From Saturnia japonica (taxonomy: Eukaryota > Arthropoda > Insecta > Lepidoptera > Saturniidae): DNA of 64,000 nt. Numbering within the stretch: the first letter of the stretch is position 1; each line of letters starts with the position of its first letter. The translations under genes and the position numbers were made by a program. Shown here in pieces: positions 1 through 9,771 of this stretch. The stretch is from the NCBI GenBank assembly GCA_033032175.1, contig CM065310.1:1798001-1862000 (forward strand), written 5' to 3'. Below the pieces are notes generated by a model. That model was not told the DNA's origin. It saw nothing but the letters and a program-made list of their open reading frames with translations, and ran no database searches.

Positions 1-39
1 TAATGAAGACCAATTACTGCCATTATCGAGTGAATTATA

Positions 40-330
40 GTGTCATGTGTTATGACGATTCAGTGTCCTAACAAGATGGTGGCTCCCTTGTTAGAACCTT
101 CTAGGGAGATTTTGTGGGACTTCACAATGAATGCTTTCAGCTTATATTTACCACAGCCATACCATATACCATATAGCCACTTCACTTATACACAAAAACT
201 AAACTATATCACGCAAAACGCCACCAATATTACATAATATAGGGTCAAAACACTAAGATAATGAATTAAAAATAAAAATCACAGCATGTCACTTTAAAAT
301 CCCGCCAAAAAACCCGTGTAGGCTATCATA
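40..330 (+). repeat. Interspersed repeat R1 (copy 1)
   Basis: Non-coding dispersed repeat. The stretch with the AACAAGATGGTGGC-type motif, the CACGCAAAACGCCACC motif and the following A-rich part recurs at about 45640-45835 (reverse orientation) and about 48575-48785 (same orientation), both inside mRpL1 introns. I see no coding potential and no clear termini, so the class is unknown. The short ORF across it is a chance frame. Confidence 0.5.
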
Positions 331-339
331 ATCACAGAA

Positions 340-700
340 CATAACTCCCTGCAAGTACAAATTATTTTAATTTTCCATTATCTCCTTAAACTATGTGTCC
401 AAATAACATGCTTTAAAGGGCAAATATTAACTCATAAAATTTTCTTTATGATGAAGTAACTTTTGTTCATAAAGATTAATATGCTATGCCTAAAAATAAT
501 GCTCATAACCTTATAGTATTCAACAAATATTTCTCACAAAACACCCTAGTGTTTTTTTTTTTTAGATCTGACTACACTGTTAGCCGTAGGGGCCCTGACG
601 CCGCTGCGGCTTTATAAAGCTTCACCGGACTTAGGGGCGAGCGCAGAAGGCACTCAGCCAGAGATAGGCATATGTTATCACAGACTTTTATTATGGCCGC
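340..700. repeat. Interspersed repeat R2, interrupted by a SINE-like insertion
   Basis: The sequence from about 340 to 560 (GCAAGTACAAATTATTTTAA, then AAGTAACTTTTGTTCATAAAG) and again from about 661 (AGAGATAGGCATATGTTATC) matches one continuous repeat at about 56180-56430. In this copy the two halves are separated by a GC-richer insertion at 573-663. The copy near 56.1 kb begins with CTAGCTGTGCCCCAC, the terminus used by the Helitron-like repeats in this window, so R2 may be one of them. From about 700 to 1040 I recognise nothing. Confidence 0.5.
573..663 (-). repeat. SINE-like repeat family C, fragment
   Basis: Reverse-strand copy of the family at 11915-12092 and 15925-16065. Shared core on the reverse strand: GGCTGAGTGCCTT, then GCGCTCGCC, GGTGAAGCT and AGGGCCCTACGGCT-like blocks. 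It splits repeat R2. No tRNA-type B box is obvious, so SINE is a working label only. Confidence 0.5.
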
Positions 701-1831
701 TCCAAACTCAGCGCGACGAGAACTACTCTCCACACTCGCAATGTTCACAGTCGGGTTCACGCACTCGTACTGGATGGATGTAAGTTCAGCTGCTGCGTCT
801 TTGAACCTATGTGCACAGGCATTTATAATTATTTGCCTAATAAAGGTACAAAACAAACAAAGAATATGCAGATGGTCGATAACCAGTATACATCGAAACA
901 TGACGAGTTATTTATGATTTAGACATCTTTATTTTAACATGATATAGCCGCGCCGCTGCGTTGTCCATGACACCTATGCATTTAACTGAGAGTTTGTACA
1001 GCTTTAGCCTTGTGTATAATTATTTCCCCTAATCAGCTTACGAGCGGGGGCTGCGCGGGTGGTGGGAATGAGAAGCACGGTTCTCGGAAATTTAGTCGCG
1101 ATGGATCGCTTCACCGAAGCGCAGCGTGCATTCTGCGTTAAACAATATTATAAAAATGGTGATTCGTGCGCGATTGTTCGACGTTTATTTCGGCGTGAGT
1201 TTGGATTACATGACGCAAATCAGTGTCTGAAGGAAAGTGTGATTCGAACGTGGGTCAGAAAGTTCGAAGCTACTGGTTCGACTCTCAAACAGAAGCCTGC
1301 GGGACGCCCAAGGTCAACAAGAACGGAAGACACAATTGAACAATTTAGAGCTTCAGTTCAACGTAATCCTGGTCTATCGACTCGCAAGCGATCAGCTGAA
1401 CTTGTGGTGTCCAGAATATTTTTGCGTCGCATTTTGTTGAAAGATTTGAATTTGCACCCGTATAAAATTCAACTTGTGCAGGAATTACTGCTAAATAACC
1501 CAATTTTACGACGAGCTTTCATTGAAACAATGTCGAAACGCTTTCAGAGTTTCAACAATATTCTGTTCTCCGACGAAGCCCATTTTCACTTAAATGGGCA
1601 TGTCAATAATCAGAATTGCCGTTACTGGGCCGCAGAGAGCCCACGTGCAACACATCAAAAGCCTCTGCATTCGCCGAAAGTAACCGTTTGGGCGGCCATA
1701 TCAGCACACGGAATTATCGGACCCTATTTTTTAATAATCAACAAAGGCAATCTGTCTCTGTAAATTCCGACCGATAGATAACCATGTTAAGGGATTTTTT
1801 CTTTCCACAACTGCAACAATTTGAAGCCTAT

Positions 1832-2691
1832 TGTTGGCGACAGAACTTTTATTTTCGTGTCTTGTGTTAGGTTATTATGTTATATTACTGTGTTTATGTG
1901 TTATGTACTATGTGTTATGATAAAATAGATTAATATGGATAATATTATAGAGAAATGTTAGCGACTACGCTACATTATAAGTTGCATGTTATGTATTAAG
2001 TTGTATTTAAATGCTCATGTATTGTGTGTTACAAGTATGGAAATAGAACTATTATAGAATATGTAAATGCATAGAATAAGTCAATAGAGTAAGAATATCC
2101 AATGTTATAAAAACTTTACGAACAGAAAGCGGTGATGCCGCCCGTACATTGCATTCTTTTTGGCTTATGTACGGATTATGTACTTGATGTATATAATATG
2201 TGAATGCTTAATAGATAGGTAATACGACAAGGAATATTTTGACATATAACATGTATACACAATATATATAATGAAAGAAATATAGAGAGATTAACAGGGC
2301 GACCAAAGTAAAAACTTAAATTAAAATACGAATTTAAGCGGGGCTCTCCTTACGGTCACTCTCCGAACTATTAAGCTCGAAGAGGCGCCGTATAGGGCAC
2401 GGCGCAAATCATCGAGTACAAGTAACTACAAGCAACTACAAGAAGATAGCTTTGGTCGTCCTGCGAGCAGTATAGTGAAGAGTTCGAGTTTTATTGAAGA
2501 CCCGGCACCTCAAGCGGTTGTGCATTATTGCACCCCCCGGACCCCCTCACTACCATCGCGTCCCACTGGCATCCGTACAGCATCTACGAGACGGGCATCT
2601 GGCATAACAAAAAACGCCCGTCCAAACTGGGGAAACGTCACCCCCCCCCCCTCCCTCCCTCACGCAGAGGGGAAGTGATGAGTACCCAACA
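1832..2691. mobile_element. Solo LTR, 860 bp, with 5-bp TSD CCTAT
   Basis: The element starts TGTTGG and ends CCAACA, perfect 6-bp terminal inverted repeats, and is flanked by CCTAT at 1827-1831 and 2692-2696. It interrupts the transposase pseudogene exactly between two in-frame codons. There is no internal gag-pol sequence and no second LTR, so it is a solo LTR left by LTR-LTR recombination. It holds a C-run at about 2640-2651. The parent family (BEL/Pao or Gypsy) cannot be decided from the LTR alone. The ORFs at 2475-2738 are chance frames. Confidence 0.85.
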
Positions 2692-2987
2692 CCTATAATC
2701 GTGCGACGCGGTTTCAACAAGATGGTGTGACATGCCATACATCTAATGCTTCGTTGGGGGCCGTAAACGAGATGTTTGCTGGGAAACTGTTATCGCGCCG
2801 AGGTGACATTGCATGGCCGCCTAGAACTTCGGATCTAACGTCACCATACTTTTTCATGTGGGGATACCTGAAAAGTAGAGTCTACTCCAATAACCCAGCC
2901 ACCATTAAACAGTTGAAGATAAATATCCGAGAAGAAATTGCAGATATTCCTCGCGCAATGTGTCAGCGAGTTTTTACCAATTTAAAG

Positions 2988-5593
2988 CATATAAAGAAAG
3001 ATACAGTTCTCCAAAACGGTTTCACAATAGTCAATAAAATTAGTCAACAATACTGCACACGTGATACACCCAATAAGAAATCTATACTTGATTATGTATG
3101 TACTGACCTGAAGGAAAATAAATTTCGGCTATTATCGAATCATCGATGTCTGACCATAAACAGATATATTTTGAAATAAAACAATATCAGCCTGAAAACA
3201 AAAAAAGAATATAATATGAAGCCGTAGATTACATAAAGCTATATGACACATTTGTGAATTCAAATACGAACTCCGATAGTAGCAAACAATAATTAACTTT
3301 TGAAGAAAAATTACTGAAAACAATAGAAAATTGTAAAGTAAAGAAGATAAAAGTTTTGAATCCACCGAAACAGGAATGGATAAATAAAGGGATTCTAGAG
3401 AAGATTAAAAGCAAAAATGTACTTTGGCGACAACATAAACATAACCCTGCGGACTGGATTATCGAGAACAGCTTTATAGAACTGAGAAATAAGGTGGCAA
3501 GTGAGATACAAAGAACAAAAAAAGAATATTACTTCAGGATATTTGTCGATACAAAAAATAAGCCTAAGAAAATGGGGGAACTAATAAATAATCTTACGCA
3601 TAACAAAATCAAAGAAACTTTTATACCGGCCAAACTACAAACAGGAGGAACTATGCTAACTGATGTTACGGAGATCTGCGAATGTTTCAATAACTTCTTC
3701 TCAACTGTTGGTGTTAAATTAGCACAAGAGAATCCTATTAAATACCACAAAAATAAGACATACACAATAGCAACAGGTAATACTAAAGGAAACAAAATGT
3801 CCGTAATGAAACCAACCACAACAGACAAAGTTTTTAAAATAATTGACAACTTAGATTCGAACACCAGTTCTGGTATTGATAATGTAAACACGAATTTAAT
3901 CAAATGTCTTATAAGTTTAATAGCACCTGAAATGACACGCTGTATAAATGAATGTCTAAAACACGGTATATTCCCTTCTAAGTTAAAAATTGCCAAAGTT
4001 ACACCCATTTATAAATCCGGCATTAAGACTGACCCCAGCAACTATCGTCCGATATCCGTACTTCCAGTTGTGTCTAAAATCTTCGAAAAAATAATATATA
4101 ACCGACTTAAAACATACATAAATTCTATAAATTTTCTTTATGAGAAACAATACGGATTCAGACCTAAATCAAACACATTATCAGCAACTGTAGATCTCGT
4201 TACTAAGCTAAAAATAATATAGACGATAAAAAGGTTGCCATTGGAATATTTATCGATTTAAAAAAGCGTTCGACACGATTTTCCACAAAATTATGCTACA
4301 TAAGCTGAAAGACATGGGCATCACAGACAGAGCTCACAAAATACTCGAATCTTACCTATCAGACCGCTACCAGGTAGTTAAGCTAGCAGAATATAAAAGC
4401 CAGCCCAGAAAAGTTACGTATGGTGTTCCTCAAGGATCAATCTTAGGACCTTTACTTTTTCTTATCTATTTAAACAACATAAGAACACTGCACCTTGCGG
4501 GAGACCTGTCATTATATGCAGATGAATACTAGCCTATTTTACTTCGGGTAAATGGGGAATCGATTATTCAGTGTGCACAAAACGATCTAGATACGCTTAA
4601 CAGGTGGTTCTCATCAAATTTATTAACAATCAATGTAGCCAAAACTAATTTTATTATATTTACAACAAAGAATAAAAAGGTACCAGAATTCATACCTCTA
4701 AAAATTAACAATCAACGTATAAATAAAGTAACTACGAAAAAATATTTAGGCCTTACGCTGGACAGTCAACTCACATGGAAAACACATATAAGTAAAATAA
4801 ATCAAAAAATAATATCACTTATCGGTGCATTATGCGGGATTGTCCATTGCCTACCGCAAAAAGTCCGCTACACTATATATAACTCCTTAGCCAAACCGCA
4901 CATAGATTACCTGGTGGAAATCTGGGGATCCGCTGCAAAGACTAACCTTAATACCTTACAAAGAGCACAAAACAAACTAGTAAAAATATTATTTAATTAC
5001 AAATTTTTAACACCTACAACTAAAATCTATAAAGATACAATGTTGCTGACTATTGAACAAACATATAAATATTATTCTTGTTTACTCATACGAAAAATAT
5101 TAAATCAAGACATTCGTAGCAGTATAACATTTACTAAAAAGAAAAATACACAAACAAAGATACTAAGAAACGCAGAAAATTTGGTCTTACGTCATCCACG
5201 GACAAACTATGGAAAAAAAACATCACTTTTGAAAGCGCACAATTATATAATAAACTAACCAAAAATATTAAAGAAGCCAAAACTATCTCAGCGTTTAAAA
5301 AACTATTAATAAACTACCTAAAAAACTAAAACTAAATTATTAAACATTTACTAAACTCAATAAATAAACTAACAAGAAGCCACATCCAGTCCATAGTTGT
5401 CCATGTATTTTACTTTACTGTTGTGTTTGTGTATGGTCTTTCTCATAACTACCTTCAATTTAATAATTAAAATGGGATGTTTTGCAATACGCTTGCTCGT
5501 CCGCTACGTATATTTATATAATGTAATTTATTATGTTCTCATTTAAGTGAATTTTATTAATTGTTTTATGAGAATAAAAATGTCTTTAAACCG
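2988..5593 (+). mobile_element. 5'-truncated non-LTR retrotransposon (CR1/Jockey-type LINE), degenerate
   Basis: Reverse-transcribing element inserted in the transposase pseudogene. It begins inside the endonuclease C-terminus (LDYVCTDLKENKF near 3085-3125; SDHKQIYFEI in another frame near 3150), then the reverse transcriptase: SNYRPISVLPVVSKIFEKII (about 4038-4095), QYGFRP, VPQGSILGPLLFLIY (about 4423-4470) and LYADEY in place of the usual YADD (about 4510-4530). The C-terminal domain continues in scattered frames to about 5330, followed by an A/T-rich 3' UTR. Frameshifts and stops (for example at 4220 and 4530) make it inactive. Flanks AATTTAAAG (2979-2987) and AATTTGAGG (5594-5602) look like a 9-bp target-site duplication with two transitions. 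Confidence 0.85.
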
Positions 5594-5839
5594 AATTTGA
5601 GGTTCAGATTCGAGGAATGTTTGCAGCGGGATGGTGCACACCTGAACGATGTAATTTTTAAGAAATAAATTTCTCAGGTGTCTATTTTAATTGAAATAAA
5701 TATGTGAATGTGCGTTGTATTTAGTTTTTTTTTTTTAATTCGCAAATCTTTCTGGCCCACCTGTAGAATGTACAGACAGATGATAATTTATATCTGGAGA
5801 TAGATATAGCATTATTTATGTCCCATTGCAACGAAGCAA

Positions 5840-6135
5840 TGATGCCTTAGTGGTACCGTGTACAGAATTATTTTCGGTTGACGTGAGTTCGAATCCCTGC
5901 AGTGAGTTTGAGCTTTCGGTGAAGGAAAAACATCGTGATGAAATCATAGCATGATGATTTTTCTAATGCCCGCCTGGCTAGCTGCCACCCTCAAGTTGAA
6001 AACCTGTCGCCAGCTCCGGCAGCTGCACTTGAGAGTCAGTCTTCCACTAGGCTTAGCGTGCTACCATCTTAGGCCATATCGTCACTTAAAAACAGGTGAG
6101 ATAGTGACGCTCTAAACCAATAACGATAAAAAAAT
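5840..6135 (+). repeat. tRNA-derived SINE family A, copy 1
   Basis: Begins with a tRNA-like head (CCTTAGTGGT, then B-box-like GAGTTCGAATCCC at 5885-5897), followed by a family body CCACCCTCAAGTTGAAAACC, CTGTCGCC, GGCAGCTGCACTTGAGAG and TTCCACTAGGCTTAG. Other copies lie at 10010-10210, 12310-12575 (+), 33590-33900 and 38010-38215 (-). The B box with the shared body supports a Pol III retroposon. It lies just upstream of the first GST gene. Confidence 0.75.
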
Positions 6136-6234
6136 GCACTGCAATCAACAGAATAATATTAAAAAGGCTGCAAAACTAATTACTTTAAAATTTCAGATCC
6201 ATCGGTCCCATTATCAAAAGCACAATTGTTGAAA

Positions 6235-9200
6235 ATGCCTATTGACCTTTACTACATGGAGGCGTCGGCGCCCTGCCGTTCTGTCACACTGACAGCCGCA
6301 GCTCTCGACGTCCAGCTTAATTTGATAGAGCTCAACGTGATAGAAAAGGCGAACTTGACACCAGAATTCTTGAAGGTAAGCTATCTCGAGTTATCTCAAT
6401 ACCGTTCAACATTAAGCTATCTATCAAACTTGCGAGTGTTCTGATTGTTGTTCGTAATTACCGGGGTGTTGGAGCATATGCCCGGACATAATAATTTGCT
6501 TTAGTTACGAGATCAAATGTTGTATATCCTACTGCCTTGTAGTTTATTTCTCCATATTATAAGGTTCACAGCTCGGCGTCTGTGAAAGAATCCCTTTTCT
6601 CGGTGATCACCACTGTTTTAATATAACTTATTCTTAATTTATTACTTTGTCTTAGGTGGTACAGGTATTTCTTAATATCCATTAACTATATCAATCAGGT
6701 AGGACGAGGATACCCTTAATGATCATACCCTTCTCCACCACCACTAAGCCTGTGAGTTAGCCTCTTTAATTTATTTATTTAAAATTAACAGCAACCTGCG
6801 ACTTCGTACGCGTTAAATCCAAACTAATACCATAAACGCAAATGTTAGTCTGTCTGTATGTTACCTTTTCATGATAAAACCTCGGAACCGATCGCAATAA
6901 AATTTGGTATAGAGCTAGCTTAAGAGCCGGAGAAGGACCAATGAAAAACGTGCATATTTCGAGAGAAAAAGCTAGTATAATAAAAGACTTGATAGCCGAG
7001 ATACAGTTTTTTTCACTATTGCTTAGTTAATTTATATTTAGACCTTTTTAGATTCGTAAGAGAATCCTATGTGCAGTCTTTTCTGTTTCTTTCTCCTCTT
7101 CTCTTCCCTTTATATGGGATCGGGTTTCCTAATCAAGAGGCGCTATTTGCTTCTTTGTACTATATCTTGGTTTAACAGGCCGAGACGTTTCATGTTCCTC
7201 TGGACATTCGTCATCTTAGCCTTTTGCGGTTTGCCTCGTCCTCTCTTTTCTGTCCTCTTCCTCCCAACATGGTAAATAGATCTTCGCATTACGTGTCCAT
7301 AGCATCTTAGCCTGTTCTCTCTTTTTTTCAATAATGGGCGCTACCTTAAAACTACCCCATATAAATTCGTTACGCACTTTGCCTTTAAATTTGACTCCAC
7401 CCACCCAACGCAACATGCGCATTTCAGTGGTCTCCCATTTTTGTTCATGGATTTTCTTAGAAGCCCATATTTCAATGCCGTAGAGTAAAACTGGTCTCAC
7501 AGTTAGTTGTCTTGCAGACCTTACCTTCGTTCTTATATGCATTTTTTCACTGTATGCAGTGATATGACAAACCTTAAAATCATGGACAAAAAGTTCGATT
7601 CTAGTTTAGAGAAAGTAAGAAAGAAAAACTATAACTATATGAAGCACTGAATAACTTATTTATATAATTACCCAAATTTCAGAGAACAAACAATCATAAC
7701 AAAAAACTCAAGAAATGTCACGATCTCATCAAGGGTAGTTTTATAATGATAAGAGATAATTTACCTTCTGTTACAGATCAATCCTCAACATACAATCCCG
7801 ACTATGGTTGACGATGGATTCTCCCTGTGGGAATCCCGCGCTATAATCAGATACCTTGTCAACAAGTACGGTGGAGCTGACAGTACTCTCTACCCGAAAG
7901 ATCCTAAGGCTAGAGCTATAGTCGACCAGAGACTCGACTTCGACATGGGAACACTGTACCAGAGATTTGCACTATATATGGTAAGTCATTTTTGAGAGTA
8001 AAATTCGAAGAGTTATATGAGGAACTGTATAAATTTGGCCGAGAATATACGGTATAGTTTCAAAGATTATTTGCAAGTATCATTAGAATTGTAACCCACC
8101 ATCTGTTATGAATTTGCTGTAGGTACTTAAAGTCTTACTTGTATCTGATAGCATCATCTAGTATTCCGTTTTATATCGCAATTCTTTACGTTTTAAACAT
8201 CGTTTAACCTTTACACTCCTTAGATGGTTTAACTTGCCAATATTTACAAACACTGACTCACCACAATGCGACTCTTTTAGAGGTGACAACCGACGGTGGA
8301 AAATAAATTAGTAAATGTAGAGAAAACATTTAAAAAAAGGTTGTCCATCTGAGAGACCCGCAGAATTGTGAACTCGGTGTAGTAGACGAGCGAGCGGACT
8401 TTATTACTCTATGGAAAGCCCCAAAGAAGATTCGTCTATTGGGAAGGCTCCCAAATATTTTACGTTTTTGCTATAGTTCCCCCCAAAATTATAATTTATT
8501 GCCCCAGATGCCACTAATGCTATTTACGAAATACTTGGAATGTTATTTATATTTTATTTTAAGGTAATTTCATTTAAGTATATTATCTCTGTAAATATTA
8601 TTATTTCTAACACGCATACATATACAAAAGCACCGATTTTTTTATATTTTACTCTCAAAATAGTGTGTTCTGATATTTCTGGTGAAAGGAGAGAGTTAGT
8701 AAATTTTTAAGAGGTAAAGCTATGAATCAACCTTTCTTACTCCACTAGATATAAGTATCTCCTGATCTTCGTCACTCTGCCCCCTCTTCACCATTCCATA
8801 ACAAATCTCTTCCAACTGACTAATTTAGATCGTCACTTGCTTTACTAGCCGGGGAAGCATCAAAATGACATTGCTTCGCATTTTATTTGTATCAGAAACA
8901 TTAACTACCATACAGCAGAATAGATGGGACATAGAATATAAATTAGTAATCAACGTTCCTATTACCCGTTTCTATGACGATAAATAATGGAATATTTTTT
9001 CTCTCAGTACCCGCAAATGTTTGATGGTGCGCCAGCAGACGAGGGTGCTTTAAAAAAGTTGCAGGAGGCTTTGGAGTTTCTGGAGGTGTTCTTGGAAGGC
9101 AACAAGTATGTTGCGGGATCTGAACTCACTATTGCAGATTTAAGTCTCGTTGCTACAATCTCCACAATAGAGGGCACTGGAATCAGCGTTTCGAATTACC

Positions 9201-9564
9201 CAAAAATTGTGAAGTGAGTTGAATTCTGATGAAAATTTCGTTTTAACTCGTTCATAGTTTGACTTTGCGGTGATTATGGTAAATTGTAATAATACATTTT
9301 CCTAAAATATTACGTAAGTACTTAATAAACGTTAGAAGCTTGGAGAAGAGGAGATATCATTACTAGACGCTAGATAATGATTATACAAGAATTAAAAAAA
9401 AAATCATTGAATTATTACTTTTACATAGGATTTTATACAATATTGTACTTCGCAGGTGGTATGACTTGGTGAAATCAACAGTGCCAAACTATGATGAAGC
9501 AAACCAAAAGGGTATCCAAGAATTGAAAACTCTTTTGACCCAATTAATGGCTAACAAAAAGTAA
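6235..9564 (+). CDS. Glutathione S-transferase, delta class (4 coding exons, 219 aa)
   Basis: Cytosolic GST that conjugates glutathione to electrophiles in insect detoxification. Coding exons: 6235-6375, 7777-7980, 9008-9213, 9456-9564 (141+204+206+109 = 660 nt), intron phases 0, 0, 2, all with GT/AG borders. The N-terminal thioredoxin-fold domain shows [13 protein letters not shown] with the likely catalytic serine at residue 11, then the HTIPTM cis-proline segment and the glutathione-binding WESRAI motif. The helical C-terminal domain has [11 protein letters not shown] and [16 protein letters not shown] (N-capping box). The start at 6235 is chosen over 6226 because MPIDLYY is the usual family N-terminus. 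A splice acceptor (TTTCAG, exon from 6197) just upstream implies a 5' UTR intron; the upstream non-coding exon was not found. Paralogue on the opposite strand at 9772-14406. Confidence 0.93.
6785..6990. repeat. Lepidopteran dispersed repeat in GST intron 1
   Basis: Starts near CTGCGACTTCGTACGCG and continues with GTCTGTCTGTATGTTACC and an AATTTGGTATAGAG block. This is the common lepidopteran non-autonomous repeat body seen with the GACTTCGTCTGCG terminus elsewhere in this window (50386-50696). Ends are eroded. Confidence 0.45.
7120..7545 (-). mobile_element. RTE-type LINE fragment (reverse transcriptase C-terminus)
   Basis: On the reverse strand, two overlapping frames carry the C-terminal part of an RTE-like [55 protein letters not shown], then [10 protein letters not shown] and KRGRGKP. 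The order and motifs match RTE-clade LINEs. A frameshift separates the halves and there is no polymerase core, so it is a dead 3' fragment in intron 1 of the first GST gene, antisense to it. The rest of that intron (6376-7776) and intron 2 (7981-9007) hold no other recognisable feature. Confidence 0.75.
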
Positions 9565-9639
9565 CTTATTCACATAATTCTATGTTTAATGAATCAAATG
9601 AAATGTAATGAACTTCCATCGTTTTTTAATGTAAACTGT

Positions 9640-9645
9640 AATAAA
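9640..9645 (+). promoter_or_regulatory. Polyadenylation signal AATAAA of the + strand GST
   Basis: AATAAA lies 76 nt after the GST stop codon at 9562-9564. It places the 3' end of this transcript within about 100 bp of the convergent gene's stop codon, so the two 3' UTRs may abut or overlap. Confidence 0.6.
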
Positions 9646-9771
9646 AGTGTTTTATGTATTATAATATATAAATAATATGTAGAAATATATTTTAAAAGAA
9701 ATGAAAGAATTATTTCAAATTAATATTTTTTAATTTTTCATACAAGTAAAATCTGAATTAAAAAAGGAATG

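Larger units (their letters stand above)
1101..5668 (+). pseudogene. Tc1/mariner-superfamily transposase pseudogene, split by a solo LTR and a LINE
   Basis: Cut-and-paste DNA transposase remnant. It reads in three pieces: 1101-1831, 2697-2987 and 5603-5668, ending at TAA 5666-5668; together about 362 codons. The N-terminal part (from MDRFTEAQRAF; this ATG rather than the upstream one at 1059 begins the conserved domain) is helix-turn-helix DNA binding. DDE residues visible are FSDEAH (first D), QQDG (second D) and PRTSDL (third D), with 36 residues between the last two. It is dead: a 1-nt frameshift near 1755, an in-frame TAG at 1775-1777, and two insertions. Removing each insertion plus one target-site copy restores frame across both junctions, which strongly supports the reconstruction. 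I could not identify a convincing terminal inverted repeat upstream of 1101. Confidence 0.85.

Noticed and set aside
572..917. Overlapping 80-109-codon ORFs on both strands
   Set aside because: They fall across a SINE-like copy and repeat R2, with no domain motifs or splice context; chance frames.
2475..2738. ORFs within the solo LTR
   Set aside because: Low-complexity Pro/Arg-rich frames created by the C-run; no gag-pol homology.
9211..9220. GST exon 3 ending at 9214 (AAG|TGAGTT)
   Set aside because: Lacks a GT donor; GTGAA|GTGAGT at 9213 gives a proper donor and joins in frame to WYDLVK.
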